A stretch of DNA of 64,000 bases from Pogostemon cablin (GCA_023678885.1 CM042955.1:23509835-23573834), one strand, 5' to 3'; shown: positions 48,298-61,344, numbered from the stretch's first letter. Notes: generated by a model not told the origin, from the letters alone. Made by a program: numbers and translations.

Positions 48298-49118
48298 TTA
48301 TTGTGGACACATAAACACATATAATTACGTACCCATCGTAATATATTTTATAATTGGGTGTTTCATTTTAACAGTTACTACATTTTTTTGTATGAAACCC
48401 ACACAATTAAGTAATTAAAATATCTTAATGGAACGCCTCAGCCACATTAATATAACCATCCACTATACATTAAAATATTATTTATCTCACCTCAATATAC
48501 ATTAAAATATTAAATCTCTTAATCCCCATACAAAAAGCAACCCGTGCAAAAAATAAATATTACTATTAGAATGGGACGAATGAAATACATATGTATGAGG
48601 TTTTATATTGTGATGGTATGTATATTTAGTTTAGGTTTTTTATGTGTAATGAATTAAATAGTTTTTAGTTGAATCGACGTTATACGTATCCTTATTTTTT
48701 TTTCATGTATAGTAAATTAATGTAAATATAAAAAAACAACAATTTTAAAATTTTTATTTATATTTATATTTTCATTACGTAAACATATGTTATAATAATT
48801 TCAAATAATGTCTTAATTACTTAACTCTATCTTCAAATACAACCCAAAATTTTCAATAATTAACTCAAATTGAAATAAATTTCAACATATTAATTGAAAA
48901 AAAATATGCATACAAAACTATTGTCTTTAATTTTAATTATGTTGTTGGACATAAAATTATTAGGATTAAAATGATAGTAAAACAATTAAATTTATTTATT
49001 TAAGGAAATAAGAATAAAATGAGTGGTGAGAAATTGAAGAGAAATTGAGAAGAAGTGAGAAATTGAAGATATTTTGACCAAATTTTGAGCGGGAAAAAAT
49101 ATGTTGACTTTAGGTATT

Positions 49119-49119
49119 G

Positions 49120-49200
<81 letters not shown>
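49119..49200. repeat. (TA)n microsatellite at the Helitron 5' end
   Basis: About 40 TA units. It replaces the short TATATATAATATAGATATAG end of copy 1, so the terminal T-rich/TA part of the Helitron has expanded here. Confidence 0.95.
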
Positions 49201-49202
<2 letters not shown>

Positions 49203-49203
<1 letters not shown>

Positions 49204-49588
49204 GCACTTTTAAGCGGTGGGAAGAAAGTCGACTTTGATCAATATTGTGACAATAGGAGACTCTTCAATGTATCATGAGCCATTAATCCCCTATATTTGC
49301 ATATAATTAATAAAATAGCTAGACTAATCTACTTTACAGCATTTTAACCTAAATTGTAGTATTCTTTAGAAAGAAAAGCGGTTTCAAAGTATACTGCAGG
49401 GCATAATCAACTATTCCAACGTGATGACACTGTAATTATATTATAATCTCATGTGCTTTAATTACATAAACTACTTTCAATTCCCTTCAATTATTTTGTC
49501 ATATAAATATATGTTGAAGAACATTTATGTATGACCGTGTAACGGTAAAATCGCAATTTTTTTCCTTAATTAGATATAATTTTTTATT

Positions 49589-49628
<40 letters not shown>

Positions 49629-50780
49629 AATTATATCATAAACTGTTAATAAAATAGTTTATTTAGATAATTATCACTTTTCATTCCGTTCATCTCAAAT
49701 GTTATAATTTCTTATCTATCTCACCTAAGTGAATTTCATGACTCTTATAATTTCTTATCTATCTCACCTAAGTGAATTTCGTGACTCGATTTCACGTTGG
49801 TGTTAATGGGACAATTGCATCAAAACTTGTAAATGATTTGTCTGTCCCATAAAATTCAGTCTTCATTGCATGAGACAATATCATTCATGACTTAGTGTTC
49901 TTTAAAAATAAATTACATTAGGTAATATACTTTGTACATAACAAAAACTTTGTGATACTATCTTTCGGAATGTGTTTCTTGAGGTATATAAGAATTAATA
50001 ATATATATTTTTTAATTAAAAAAATAATACTCGATCAATATATAAATATTCGTACAATTAAACTATTATTTCATAAATAACTTATAAAATAAATAAAAAA
50101 TATTACAAAAGTTATAACGCATGATAACTAATAAAAAATAAAATAGTCTAATTATAATCGATCCCGTATGTATCAGACTTGCTCTTACTTTAGGTGTCTA
50201 CCGCGGTTCCCGGTTAATCCCTCCTCAAAGTTATTAAAGTCAAATTCTTGAATCGAAATAAATTCTCAATAAGACTACCAAAAAAAAAAATGTGTCGTGA
50301 AATTCAAGATATTAGGCTTATGTTTGTGAAGATCAATGGCTGATCGGATTGATGGGTCAAATTTGATTTTCTTAACTTATAATTAATTTATTGTAATATA
50401 ACTTAAAGTTTGATCATATATATCAAAGTCAAAAATACTGCAGCCATCGGCCCATCACCATCTATGACCGAAATCCTACACAATTCAAACATTGGGACCA
50501 TTAGGAATTTCTTTGAATATTTAATTATACTTGTGTCTCATATATACTTGAAGAACTAAAGTGGTCAAATAAATCTTAAACTTGTTACAGGTAAAAATAT
50601 GAAATTTCAATTATACTCTATTAATTATTTAAACTTTAAAAATTAAATAATAGCACATGAATCATATATATACTTTTTTTTATAAAATTAGCATGTCCTG
50701 GACTGCTGGACATACTCTGCGTTTAGATCCGGTGCAATTCAAAAGTTATATACTTTAATATTGAATGTTATATTCTTTAT
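49203..50780. other. Intergenic AT-rich region
   Basis: No gene recognised. A 43-44-bp direct tandem duplication (TTATAATTTCTTATCTATCT onward) lies at about 49700-49787, and a (TA)n run near 49588-49624. Confidence 0.5.
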
Positions 50781-50782
50781 TA

Positions 50783-51073
50783 CTCCCTCCGTCCCACGTA
50801 TTTTTACCCACTTTCCATTTTGGGGTGTCCCACGTATTTTTACCCATTCCATTTTTGGCAAAAATACATAATATTTTATTACCTACTTTTTACAATCCCA
50901 ACAACTTTAATTACTTTTTTACACTTTATTCATCATTCTCAATAACTTTATTCACTTTTTCTTTTTAAATTACTAATTTATCCATACTTTCTCTTACATT
51001 ATATATTAAAAAAATAAAACGTCTTAATCTCCGTGCCCGTACAAACGGGTAAAAATACCCGGGACGGAGGGAG
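50783..51073 (+). mobile_element. Stowaway-like MITE, copy 1 of a recent trio
   Basis: Termini CTCCCTCCGTCCCACGTATT and GGGTAAAAATACCCGGGACG...GGGAG, TA duplications at 50781-50782 and 51074-51075, 291 bp. Almost identical to 51211-51500. Confidence 0.92.
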
Positions 51074-51210
51074 TATAAAAATTTTTATCTTTAAATTTTC
51101 AAAGAATTTTTTTTCTTACTTAAATATCAATACCATTCATATTTCAATATATTTTTTATTGAAAAAACAATAACTTTATTAATTAAAATAAATAGCTTTA
51201 AAATAAAATA

Positions 51211-51500
51211 CTCCCTCCGTCCCACGTATTTTTACCCACTTTCCATTTTGGGTGTCCCACGTATTTTTACCCATTCCATTTTTGGCAAAAATACATAATA
51301 TTTTATTACCTACTTTTTACAATCCCAACAACTTTAATTACTTTTTTACACTTTATTCATCATTCCCAATAACTTTATTCACTTTTTCTTTTTAAATTAC
51401 TAATTTATCCCTACTTTCTCTTACATTATATATTAAAAAAATAAAACGTCTTAATCTCCGTGCCCGTACAAACGGGTAAAAATACCCGGGACGGAGGGAG
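51211..51500 (+). mobile_element. Stowaway-like MITE, copy 2 of a recent trio
   Basis: Same orientation and nearly the same sequence as copy 1, 137 bp further on, with its own TA duplications (51209-51210 and 51501-51502). These are therefore two insertions, not a segmental duplication. Confidence 0.92.
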
Positions 51501-51922
51501 TATTATATATTTGAACACTTTATACATTGGGTGCATAAGGATAAAACTTGCGTGTTTCTAGGTGCACCCAGATTCGGCGTTCTGAAAGTTCTTTTTAGTA
51601 TTAATTGAACGCCATATTCTTTGGTATATATATAAACTTATACCTTGATTTTTCCAAAAAAAAAAATCTTACCAAACATTAATATTATCATATTTCAATA
51701 TACTCTTTCAATGAAAAAAAAAGTAATACCCTTATTAATTAAAATAATACACTCGAATACTTCACCACATCCACGAGAATTGTGTGTTTAAAACAGTGTA
51801 TTACTTCTCAGCCGCCTGTTAAAACACACATTCACAATGTGTTCTTCAAGAATGAATTAATTCGTAATTTAAAAAAAAAAATTAATTAATTCTTTAGATA
51901 TATTGGGGTTATTTTTATTGGA

Positions 51923-52188
51923 AAAAACTTGTGTGCACCCGGGCATACTCCTTGCGTTTTTAGAATTTAGTGTTGAATTATATATCCTTTAGTATAAAGA
52001 TGTGTACCCTTTATTTTCTGAAGAAAAATAAAAAATATTAATGAAAAATATATACCCTTTAGAACAAAATGGTGTACCCTTATCAATTAAAGTGTATACC
52101 CTTTAGAACAAAATAATGTACCCTTATTCATAATACTAAATTCTAAAGGCGCTCGGTGTGCACCCGAGTGCACACAAACCTCACTCAT
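51923..52188. mobile_element. MITE of the GTGTGCACCCGG family, copy 2 (inverted)
   Basis: ACTTGTGTGCACCCGGGCAT at the left, CACCCGAGTGCACACAAACC at the right. Its reverse complement aligns with 24411-24695 along the whole length, including TTCTTCAGAAAATAAAGGGT. Confidence 0.75.
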
Positions 52189-52998
52189 TTTTTTATTATC
52201 ATTTTTACTCCTTAATTTCTTTTTCTTTTTCTTTTTTTTATAAGAAAAGAAACAATTTTATTAATCTCTTTTTCTTTTGGATATACATTATGTAGTATAG
52301 AACACTTGAGACCTTTTACATTTTTTTTATTAATTACTTCTAATGTTAAATATTTTTTTATTGAAAATGTTATTACTTTTTATTTATTAATTCACCAAAT
52401 AGTTTGTTAGTGTTGATAAGTAAAATTATATTATACACATCACATCCAACTCTTTCATACGCACTACTTCCTACATTTACACATTGATTTAATATAAATT
52501 TAATATTTATCATGCTTAAATTCCTAGAACAAATATAAATTAATATTATTTGTTAAATTTACGTGAGAAAATCTGGTATGGAAAACATGAATTTGGGATA
52601 CAATATGTATTAGTACTAGGCCTCTGTTACGTAGCGAACTGCAAACCCACTTACTAACCAAAAGGGGCATACGAATCGGGTGGTTCTAGATTATTGAATC
52701 ATACGTGTCGGGTCAAATTCACACGAGGTTGGGTTGGGTGCATACGAAACTTCCAACTCTTCCTCTTCGAACTTTCTCACAACACATTTCATATCCACTC
52801 CTACTCTAAAACAACTGTATATATACATCCTTCAACAACCCACTATATTACTCATCCACACACACAACCTTCTCTCATTTCACCTATTCTTTCATTCTTT
52901 TATTCTTTCATTTTATTTTATTCTCATCACAATCACAATTATATAGTATATATTTTCTTTAATTTGGCCTCAATTTTCAAGAAACCCAATACTAATTA
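52189..52998. other. ACS upstream region
   Basis: AT-rich, then a pyrimidine-rich stretch (52860-52960) typical of a plant 5' leader. It holds the TATA box below. No ORF of note. Confidence 0.5.
52818..52825 (+). promoter_or_regulatory. Candidate TATA box of the ACS gene
   Basis: TATATATA in context AACTGTATATATACATCC, 174 bases before the ATG, with a CT-rich leader in between. Confidence 0.55.
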
Positions 52999-55144
52999 AT
53001 GGATCTTACGGTCAGAAATCAAGACCAACTCTTGTCTAAAATCGCAACCAACGATGGACATGGAGAAAACTCTGCTTACTTTGATGGTTGGAAGGCCTAC
53101 GATTCTAATCCTTACCATCCCACCAGAAATCCACGTGGCGTTATCCAAATGGGTCTCGCTGAAAACCAGGTATACACTCATCAGAAAGAAAAATCTATTT
53201 TTTTTTTAAATTTATTTAAAAGAACATGTAATTATACATAATCCATATTCTTACATATTCTGTCAAATTAATTACTTAATTAATTAATTATATTGTGCAG
53301 CTTTGCTTCGATTTAGTGGAAGAATGGGTGAGAAACAACGAGAAGGCCTCCATTTGTACACCAGAAGGAGCTGATGAATTCAGAGATATTGCCATTTTTC
53401 AGGATTATCATGGCTTACCACACTTCAGAAATGTAATATTTTATTACAAATAATTATTTTTAATCTCTATTCTCGTTTAAAAAAGGAAAGAAAAAAAAGA
53501 ATCTAAACATATAATTGGAAATAATTTCAGGCTGTGGCAAGATTCATGGAGAAAGTGAGGGGGAACCGGGTCCGGTTCGACCCGGCCCGTATAGTAATGA
53601 GCGGTGGCGCAACCGGAGCTAATGAAACAGTGATTTTCTGTTTGGCGGATCCGGGTGATGCGTTCTTAGTCCCAGCACCATATTATCCAGGGTTAGTATT
53701 TCTCAACCACTTCATTGTTTTCTGATTTATTTTACTCAAGTATGATTTAGACATATATAATTATATATTGATTAGAAAAATGTTTAATTACTATGTTATT
53801 GATAAAATAGCCACATGTAGGACCAATCCACTATTGGTGTATTAAATTTGTTACCCATGATAGCCACATCTCCTGTGGGACAAATAACATCACATCGATT
53901 TCATTTTTCTCACGACATATTTTCTTTCTGATCGATACTCACATCTTTGAAAAACACATAATGGTCTTTTAAATACGATTTCCTAAAAATTACTCCTAAT
54001 TTAATGAAATTATTGTTAAATGATCACCTCGTTTTAATATTTAAACTTATAGAGAGTAGTACATTTAATATTTAATCAAATCATTACTCTAACTCTAACA
54101 ATGATCTCAATTCTTCAAAAAAAAAAACTCTAACAATGATCTCGATCATCATGCAGGAACGATCGAGATCTGACATGGAGAACCGGAGTGAAACTCGTTC
54201 CGGTTCTTTGCGACAGCTCGAACGAGTTCAAGATAACTCGTTCGGCCCTGGAATCTGCATTCAAGAAAGCAGAAGAACAGAGCATAAAAGTGAAGGGCTT
54301 ACTTCTCAACAACCCGTCAAATCCACTAGGCACAGTTTTGGACAGAGAAACCTTAAAACAGTGCCTAAGTTTCATCACCAGCAAGAACATTCACTTAATC
54401 TGCGACGAGATCTACTCCGCCACCGTCTTCGGCCACCCCGGATTCACCAGCATTGCTGAGATAATCCAGGACGAGCCCACCTGCAACCTCGACCTCATCC
54501 ACATTGTCTACAGCCTGTCAAAAGACCTCGGATTCCCTGGATTCCGAGTGGGCGTCGTGTACTCATACAACGACGTGGTAGTCAACTGCGCCAGGAAGAT
54601 GTCGAGCTTTGGGCTCGTCTCCACACAAACGCAGCATCTGATAGCATCCATGCTATCAGATGATGCGTTTGTGGATAAATTCTTGTCGGAGAGCTCGAGG
54701 AGATTGAGGAAGAGGCAGAGGATGCTGACAAGAGGGCTAGAGCAGGTGGGAATAGGGAGTTTGAAGAGCAATGCAGGGCTTTACTGCTGGATAGACCTGA
54801 GGAAGCTGCTGAGAGAGGCGAGCTTCGAAGGAGAAACAGAGCTGTGGCATTTGATCATCAATGAAGTGAAGCTGAACGTGTCGCCCGGGGGGTCGTTCCA
54901 CAGCTCGGAGCCAGGGTGGTTTAGGGTATGCTTCGCGAACATGGACGACGAGACGATGAAGGTGGCGTTGAGCCGGATACATAAGTTTGTGGCGCAGAAG
55001 AAGGGGGTTGAAGTAGGTGGAAGGAAGCAATGTAGTAGGAGGGAGCTGGAGATTAGCTTGTCGTTTCGTCGTAGGTTGGATGAGTTGGTGATGATGTCTC
55101 CTCATTCTCCCATGGTTTCACCTCTGGTTAGAGCTAGAACTTGA
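52999..55144 (+). CDS. ACS: 1-aminocyclopropane-1-carboxylate synthase, type 1, 4 exons, 483 aa
   Basis: Exons 52999-53169, 53301-53432, 53531-53691 and 54157-55144 join with introns of 131, 98 and 465 bases to TGA at 55142-55144. The PLP enzyme makes ACC from S-adenosylmethionine, the rate-limiting step of ethylene synthesis in the cytosol. Visible signatures: GVIQMGLAENQ (47-57), FQDYHGLPHFRN, SGGATGANE, VPAPYYPG, NNPSNPLGT, ICDEIYSATVFG, and SLSKDLGFPGFRVG with PLP-binding K277. The C-terminal tail RRELEISLSFRRR followed by three Ser-Pro sites (S469, S472, S476) is that of type-1 ACS, where CDPK and MAPK phosphorylation stabilises the protein. PGNDRDL has Asn where most family members have Phe. 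No lesion seen. Which paralogue it is cannot be told here. Confidence 0.95.
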
Positions 55145-55432
55145 ATGAATACTTGCACAATATATGGTTTCATTGTTTGTGATTAATAAGATGAAGGTGG
55201 TTAACTTGTGAGCTAGCTAGGTTTATGTCTTTGTATTTAGATTAACATCATAACTGTGAGATGGGAATGAAATCTTGCAACATGATGTGAATAAACACTG
55301 TAATCAATAATATTTTCTGAATTTATCCAAGTTTAATATGCATCTAACTTATTTGTTGCACCTTATTATATTCACTTTGTAAGGTCATTATTCCATGGGT
55401 ATATATACAAAGTTGTGTGATATTAATAAGAA

Positions 55433-55745
55433 TGTATATTGGGTGCGCGCACCCGGTGCACCCATACGTGTATAACTTTTTATTCTATTTTGTATACATG
55501 TTATTCTATTTTGTATACGTGTTTTGTAATAATTGTATACTTTTTCACAATAAGTTTTTCATTAAAAAAACTAATATCCATATGTGTATAACTTTTTATT
55601 CAATAGTATATACATATTTTTTTAATAAGTGTATATTTTTTACACTCAATTTTTCATTTAAAAAACTAACAATTAAATTGTATACATTTTTACTCATAAT
55701 TGTATATGTTTTTGTTTATATTTGTATATGAGTGCACGCTATAAT
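55433..55745. repeat. GTGCACCC-bounded repeat downstream of ACS
   Basis: Begins with the perfect 14-bp palindrome GGGTGCGCGCACCC (55441-55454) and GGTGCACCC, ends GAGTGCACGC. Inside are two imperfect tandem copies of a unit of about 130 bp (CATACGTGTATAACTTTTTA and CATATGTGTATAACTTTTTA). It may be a relative of the GTGTGCACCCGG MITEs. Confidence 0.5.
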
Positions 55746-56267
55746 TACTCTATTAATAAATGCAATGTAATCTCCAAGCTGTTTATAAATACTTCGGAGT
55801 TTTTTTGTTAGTAAAAACGTATCATGTTTCAACAAAACTATATATTAAAAGAAAAGTATAATCCAATGGACATTGATTAATGAATTTTCTTCTAAAGATG
55901 CATGATACACAAAAATATCACAGATAACTCATTTAAGAATTTCTCTGTCATTTTATATATCACTACGATGACACAAAAGTGAAGAAAAAATAAAAACATT
56001 ACCCCTTCTTCCCTGTTTCACTAATTGAGGAACATGTTCCATAATTATGTTAAGGAACACATTTGGCAGACTAAAAAATAAATAAAATCATGCAATTAAT
56101 TAAGTACATAAAAAGCACCTAATTAAAGACAATGTTTACAAGTCTCAATTTGTTTTTCCATCGTCGCGCCCATGGGTACGTGTAAAATAATTATCCCCAA
56201 TTTCCAAAGAATTTTATTTATTTATTTTTTGGGACAATTAAATTTTTTTATGTAATAAATAAAGGAA
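55746..56267. other. Intergenic region
   Basis: AT-rich; no gene or repeat recognised apart from short homopolymers. Confidence 0.4.
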
Positions 56268-56896
56268 GCGGCTATTTGCACCCCTATAATTACCAACTTG
56301 AATTCTCTGTTTCATTTTCCATGTTCCATTGGTATTCCATAATATAATAAAACTATACCCTACAGTTTACCATTAAACCATTGGGGCAAGTATTGAATTT
56401 TGGCCATTGATTGTGACATGTGGCAAGATTTTAATATATGGAACAGTAGATGAAACATGAGAGTGTAATAGGTGATCTCATTTGTATAATTACTGAACGT
56501 ACCCCAAAAATATTTAAATTGACATACTTGCCCTTATAAAACTTATATTTGTTCGGTTGTTGCAACCGAACAGTCATCTAACTTATCTGTTCGGTTGCAA
56601 CAAGCGAACATAACAAAGAATTCATCTATCTTATCTATTCGATTGCAGAAACCGAACAGAACAAAGAATTCATTGTTTGATTACAATAAGCGGACAGAAC
56701 AAGATTTGTGATTTTTTTAATTCATATCTACATTACCGAATAGATAAGATAATAGAAAAGTTTCATGTACATAATCGATATTTAAACAAAGATGGTGATT
56801 TCTCTCCCAGTGAAAGTAAGCAAGTTTCTGTTGATTTGATTCTATCAACGAAAGTAGTAGTGAACCAGTGATTCTATCAACGGAAGTAGAAGTGGA
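56268..56896. repeat. Left arm of a foldback element (partner 61689-62165)
   Basis: 56484-56896 is the imperfect reverse complement of 61692-62150, sharing GTACCCCAAAAATATTTAAA, TTCGGTTG.TGCAACCGAACA and ATTTTTTTAATTCATATCTA. The outer tip (AAGCGGCTATTTGCACCCCT) pairs with 62140-62170. Between tip and arm, 56309-56483 is unmatched and flanked by ATAATTAC on both sides, so it may be a small insertion with an 8-bp duplication. Confidence 0.7.
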
Positions 56897-56916
56897 CACT
56901 ACACCAAAAATGCTGA

Positions 56917-57345
56917 TAGACATCGGTTAAAAACCGATATCTATTTCACCAAGCAGCCGATGTTGAAGCCCCCGATGTTGAAAGTGGGCGCTGATAGACA
57001 TCGATTTTTAACCGATGTCTTTTCCATTGTTTAGACATCGGTTGCACTCTATGACATCGATTATCCACCGATGTCTTTCAACGGAAAGACATAGATTGCA
57101 TTCTTTGACATCGGTTATCCACCGATGTCTTTTCTAGAAAAGACATCTGATAGGATAAAAAGACATCAGATATAAACCGATGTCTTTCTCAGCAAAGACA
57201 TCGGCAAAGACATTAAACATCGGTTATTAACCGATGTCTTTCCATGTAAAGACATCAGTTGCACTTATTTGACATCGTTTTTCCATTGATGTCTTACATA
57301 GAATAGACATCAGTTTTACACCAATAGACATCAGTTTTTACATGA
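56917..57345. repeat. Left subterminal repeats of the CACTA element
   Basis: Repeated AGACATCGGTT and AACCGATGTCTTT in both orientations, often as near-palindromes GACATCGGTTATTAACCGATGTC with varied centres. These are likely transposase-binding sites, as in En/Spm. Confidence 0.85.
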
Positions 57346-59092
57346 TGTCTTTAATATTTTTTTATTTTTATTTATTTTTATTTTATACATAAATTTATAT
57401 TATTACTAAAATAAAATTAAACACAATTATGTTATATAACTCAAACTTACGAATTTTTTACATGAACTTCAAATACACAGAAAATCATTCTTTAAATCTA
57501 TATTCTAAGAGCACAAAAATATCTAACAAATTACATCCAAAATTCAATTTTACATAAATAAACCTAAATCTATAAGTTAACCGCGTGAAGAGGAATAAAG
57601 ATATGCCCACAATCTCTTCTTATCTTGAGCTCCCTGCAATTCAGTAAAACATAATTCATATTAACTTTATGAACCTGCAAATATGAGCCAAAATTCCCTC
57701 TCAAATATAGAAATCAATGAAGCAACAAAGTAAGTTTCATATTTGAGTTTAGAACACTTCCGCACACAAATGAATTAATTGAGGGAATGATTGAATGAAT
57801 GAAAATGCCAATAAGGGCAGTCAGCAATATAGTTACTATGTAATATATACTTACTCTTAAGGAAATATTTGAAAAAAAACTAACTCATTGGATTATTTTT
57901 AGCAGTTAGGCTAAACCACAAGGTTAGTTATAAAATTTTGTAATAAATCTAACAAGCAAATAGAAGGAATATCAAATTTTTTTTACTTTACTTAAATACT
58001 CAAATCATGTAATTCCATATTTCACTCGACTCTAACCAATAAAATAAGAATAAAAATCATTAGTATCAATTAACAAAGAGTCCATAAATTAGCCTATTCA
58101 CCTTTCTGATTCCAATATAACAAAGTTTTCGATAACATTTAATTAAGGGAAAAATAACATAAACACAATATTGGCCACAGTTGCCTCCCAACAACACTTT
58201 AAAACTCAACACGAAACAATATTAATTCAGCAGCATGAGAAGCTCAACAGCAACTAAAAACTAAAAAAAAAAGTAGAAATCAGCAATGAGCCAACAACAC
58301 ACAACAAATATCAAAGTTGCTTCAGTAAAAATAAGCAAACCAGAAAGAGCAATGAGAAAAAACAAGAAAAATCAACAAGAATAGCTCCATCCAGCTCACT
58401 ATGCACCAGCAAAAACAACTTAGGAGCAAAAAAAATAAGCATTGAGAAAAATCTAGCACGGATTTGCAAAAATTCCAGCAACTATGCAAAGAGAAAGTGT
58501 AGCAAAACAGAACATTTCAACCTAAAAACCAACAGAAATTCTAGCAACCTAGAACATTAAATATTGCAGTGGTACTAATCTATATCACAACCTAAGCAGA
58601 CGAGTTGGTCACTAAACAAGAAATCAGAGTCATGCCCAATGAAAGCTAATGTGATTGAATCTCACAGCTTCAAATTTATAAATAAATTCAAGTGCAAGGC
58701 TTTAATACGTGATGGCCTGCTCTATATTGTTCTTCTTCAGCTTCTTTAATTTTTAAGTTTTTTCAGAGTGCGAAGCTGCGCTAAAAGTATATTTTGGAAT
58801 GAATAGCACATAGGAGAATTTATAATTACCCACAGAAAATCATCTAGAGCTATCCCTCAAGTTTTTAAAACTCAAATCAACGCTTAAATGTGTACAATAT
58901 GTTCAGTATACACTTTATAAATAATGTGACATTACACCATAAGAATATTCTATTTTTATTCAGATGCAAATATAAAATTAATACTAATTTTTTGTAATTT
59001 TTATCATCCTATAACCCCTGCATAACTTGAATTATATAAATCACATACAGAGTGCAGAAACCATAAATAGACAAGATTTTACATGCTTTTTT

Positions 59093-59123
<31 letters not shown>

Positions 59124-60953
59124 GTCAATTAGCAGCTAGGCTAGCAAGTGATTCCAGTCAAAAGTTTGGTAGTTTAAAGAAAATTTCATTCAGACGAGTT
59201 TCATAAGAAGGGTAATGATTTAAATATTCACCTTCTTAGTGTGCATCATTAATCCATAACATGTATAGATCCCAACATCCTACAGCTTCTTGACACCTCT
59301 AGCATTGATTCCATGAGCTGTCACTGCAAAAAGAAATATAATAGCTTTCTAGAAAAATATCAAGATTCTATCCAAATACATGATTTTGACAGGAAATTCA
59401 CACAAATTCAATTTAGTTTTGACGTACAACTTCTAGTTTCAAGTGAACATTAAATATATCCTTAAGATACCAAAAATGATAACAAAATAAGAATTCATGG
59501 CAAAATCAAGTAATTATATCAAGATTAAAAGGATATCAAAAGAAACTTAGATTTATTAGTTGAATCGGATTCATCTTAGAAATTAATTCATATTTAACAA
59601 TTAAAATGAATACATATATTTAAGAAAATTAAAAACTAATGAAAAAATTCATTTGGTACTCCATCTGAGTACCAATCAAAGTATAGGAAAACATGCTGAA
59701 ATAATCAAATTAATTTCAAATACCTTATAAATTTCAAGAAGCAAATTTAAAATAGTTAACTTTCTAAATTCTAGCAGATTGCACTCACACCTGATAATGA
59801 TCATTTGTTAATGCCATCATCCAAATTCCAATGCCTAATAAGCCTCTTTAATCAAACGAAAAATATATGTACATGCAACACATTAATTCATAGAAGATAA
59901 ATTATGGACTTACAAATCGGTTGAGGAATACTGCTAAGAGCACAATCAAAGAAGGTACCATTGCATTCTTGAGGCAGTGAATAAAAGCAAGCCCTGGTCA
60001 TAAATTAACTCCCAAGCGGCAGCACCAACATTATAGGAACAGGGCATTCATCGTAATCAGAAGGCGAGACCGAATTCTGAAAATCGATCTAGATAAGACC
60101 TGAAGACGCATCTGATGTTGTAAGACCGCATGAGGCAGTAGAAACCCCTGAACGAGGAAAGGTAACAACTTGCTGTCAGCACAAAAAATCCATTACGCCA
60201 TGGCACAGGGCGACAACAAGCATCATTAAACAATCAGAGAAAGAAGCTCTGAAATAGTAAATTATAAGTAGCCCTAAATGGAAGAAGGTTGTCGCAGGGC
60301 GACAATTGGCGAAGCTGATGCAGGGCTGAAACTGTAGGAAGGAGAAATCCCAATTGATTATGGAAAATTAAGCAGATGCGGTGGATCTTTCCTAATAAGA
60401 GGGGTAATCTCAAGTCGGAAGACGCAAGAGGGACGCTCGGAACAGCCCCAAGAAGTCTAGCGCGGAAAGAGACGCACAGGGCAAGCGTCGGTGATTGCCA
60501 GGGACGGCGGTCACAAAGCTGGGAGAGTCCGAGATGGAATCTCTGGTGGGCGATTTGACACGAGTAGCCGCCAATAGATCTGGTCGGCCCGGCAGAGAAA
60601 ATCGCACGAGGTGGGGGGTCGGAGATGGCCGCACGGCGGTGGTGAAGAAGCGGGCCAGCCGCTGCTCCATAACTAGTACGTCTACGGTGGATTAAAGGCT
60701 GCCCTAGGTAGCGGATAAGACTGCAAGAGAGCGACGGCGAAGGGCTCATCGATGGCATCCAGTGAAGATTGGAATCTGCGGCGTTAGATTGTAGCCGCCA
60801 ATCAGAAATGGGTCAGCGTGGCCGATATCAAGGATTGAAGAAAAAAGTACAGGAAAAGGGGAAGAGAGCTCCAATTGAGAGTTTAAATTTTCGCAAGGGT
60901 TCATTCGAATGAAAATGAGGGTGGAGGTGTTTTATGGGGTTTAAATTATAATA

Positions 60954-61203
60954 CTCCCTCCGTCCCGGGTATTTTTACCCGTTTGTACGGGTACGGAGAT
61001 TAAGACGTTTTATTTTTTTAATATATAATGTAAGAAAAAGTATGGATAAATTAGTAATTTAAAAAGAAAAAGTGAATAAAGTTGTTGGGATTGTAAAAAG
61101 TAGGTAATAAAATATTATGTATTTTTGCCAAAAATGGAATGGGTAAAAATATGTGGGACACCCCAAAATGGTAAGTGGGTAAAAATACGTGGGACGGAGG
61201 GAG
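60954..61203 (-). mobile_element. Stowaway-like MITE, copy 3, inside the CACTA element
   Basis: Inverted copy of 50783-51073: begins CTCCCTCCGTCCCGGGTATT and ends ACGTGGGACGGAGGGAG, with TA on both sides. 250 bp, missing about 40 bp of the interior. Confidence 0.92.
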
Positions 61204-61344
61204 TAGATATTTTATTGTTTTCAATTTCAAATTAAAATTTTACCTAGCTTAGCCGGTTTGATAAGGGAAGGCAATGGCGTGGAGCACAGGTTCGAACACG
61301 AAACAACAATTTATTTTTTCAAATTAAAATTTTAAAAGACTTCG

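Larger units (their letters stand above)
29873..49202 (-). mobile_element. Helitron copy 3, split by a 16.4-kb retrotransposon nest
   Basis: The - strand 3' end is at 29873 (CTAG plus the hairpin CCCGTGCAACGCACGGG). 29873-30153 and 46603-49202 together align with Helitron copy 1 along its length. The 5' end is near 49202, after a (TA)n tract (49119-49200), where the exact terminus is blurred. Without the nest the element is about 2.88 kb. Copy 1 at about 14944-14960 is the uninterrupted form of the insertion point (GTGTATGCCTCATTTAT). Confidence 0.8.

Noticed and set aside
60234..60758. 174-codon ORF on the - strand as a protein gene
   Set aside because: Composition-driven (Ser/Arg/Leu/Pro-rich), no recognised domain, inside a non-autonomous CACTA element. 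Reported only as a composition anomaly.
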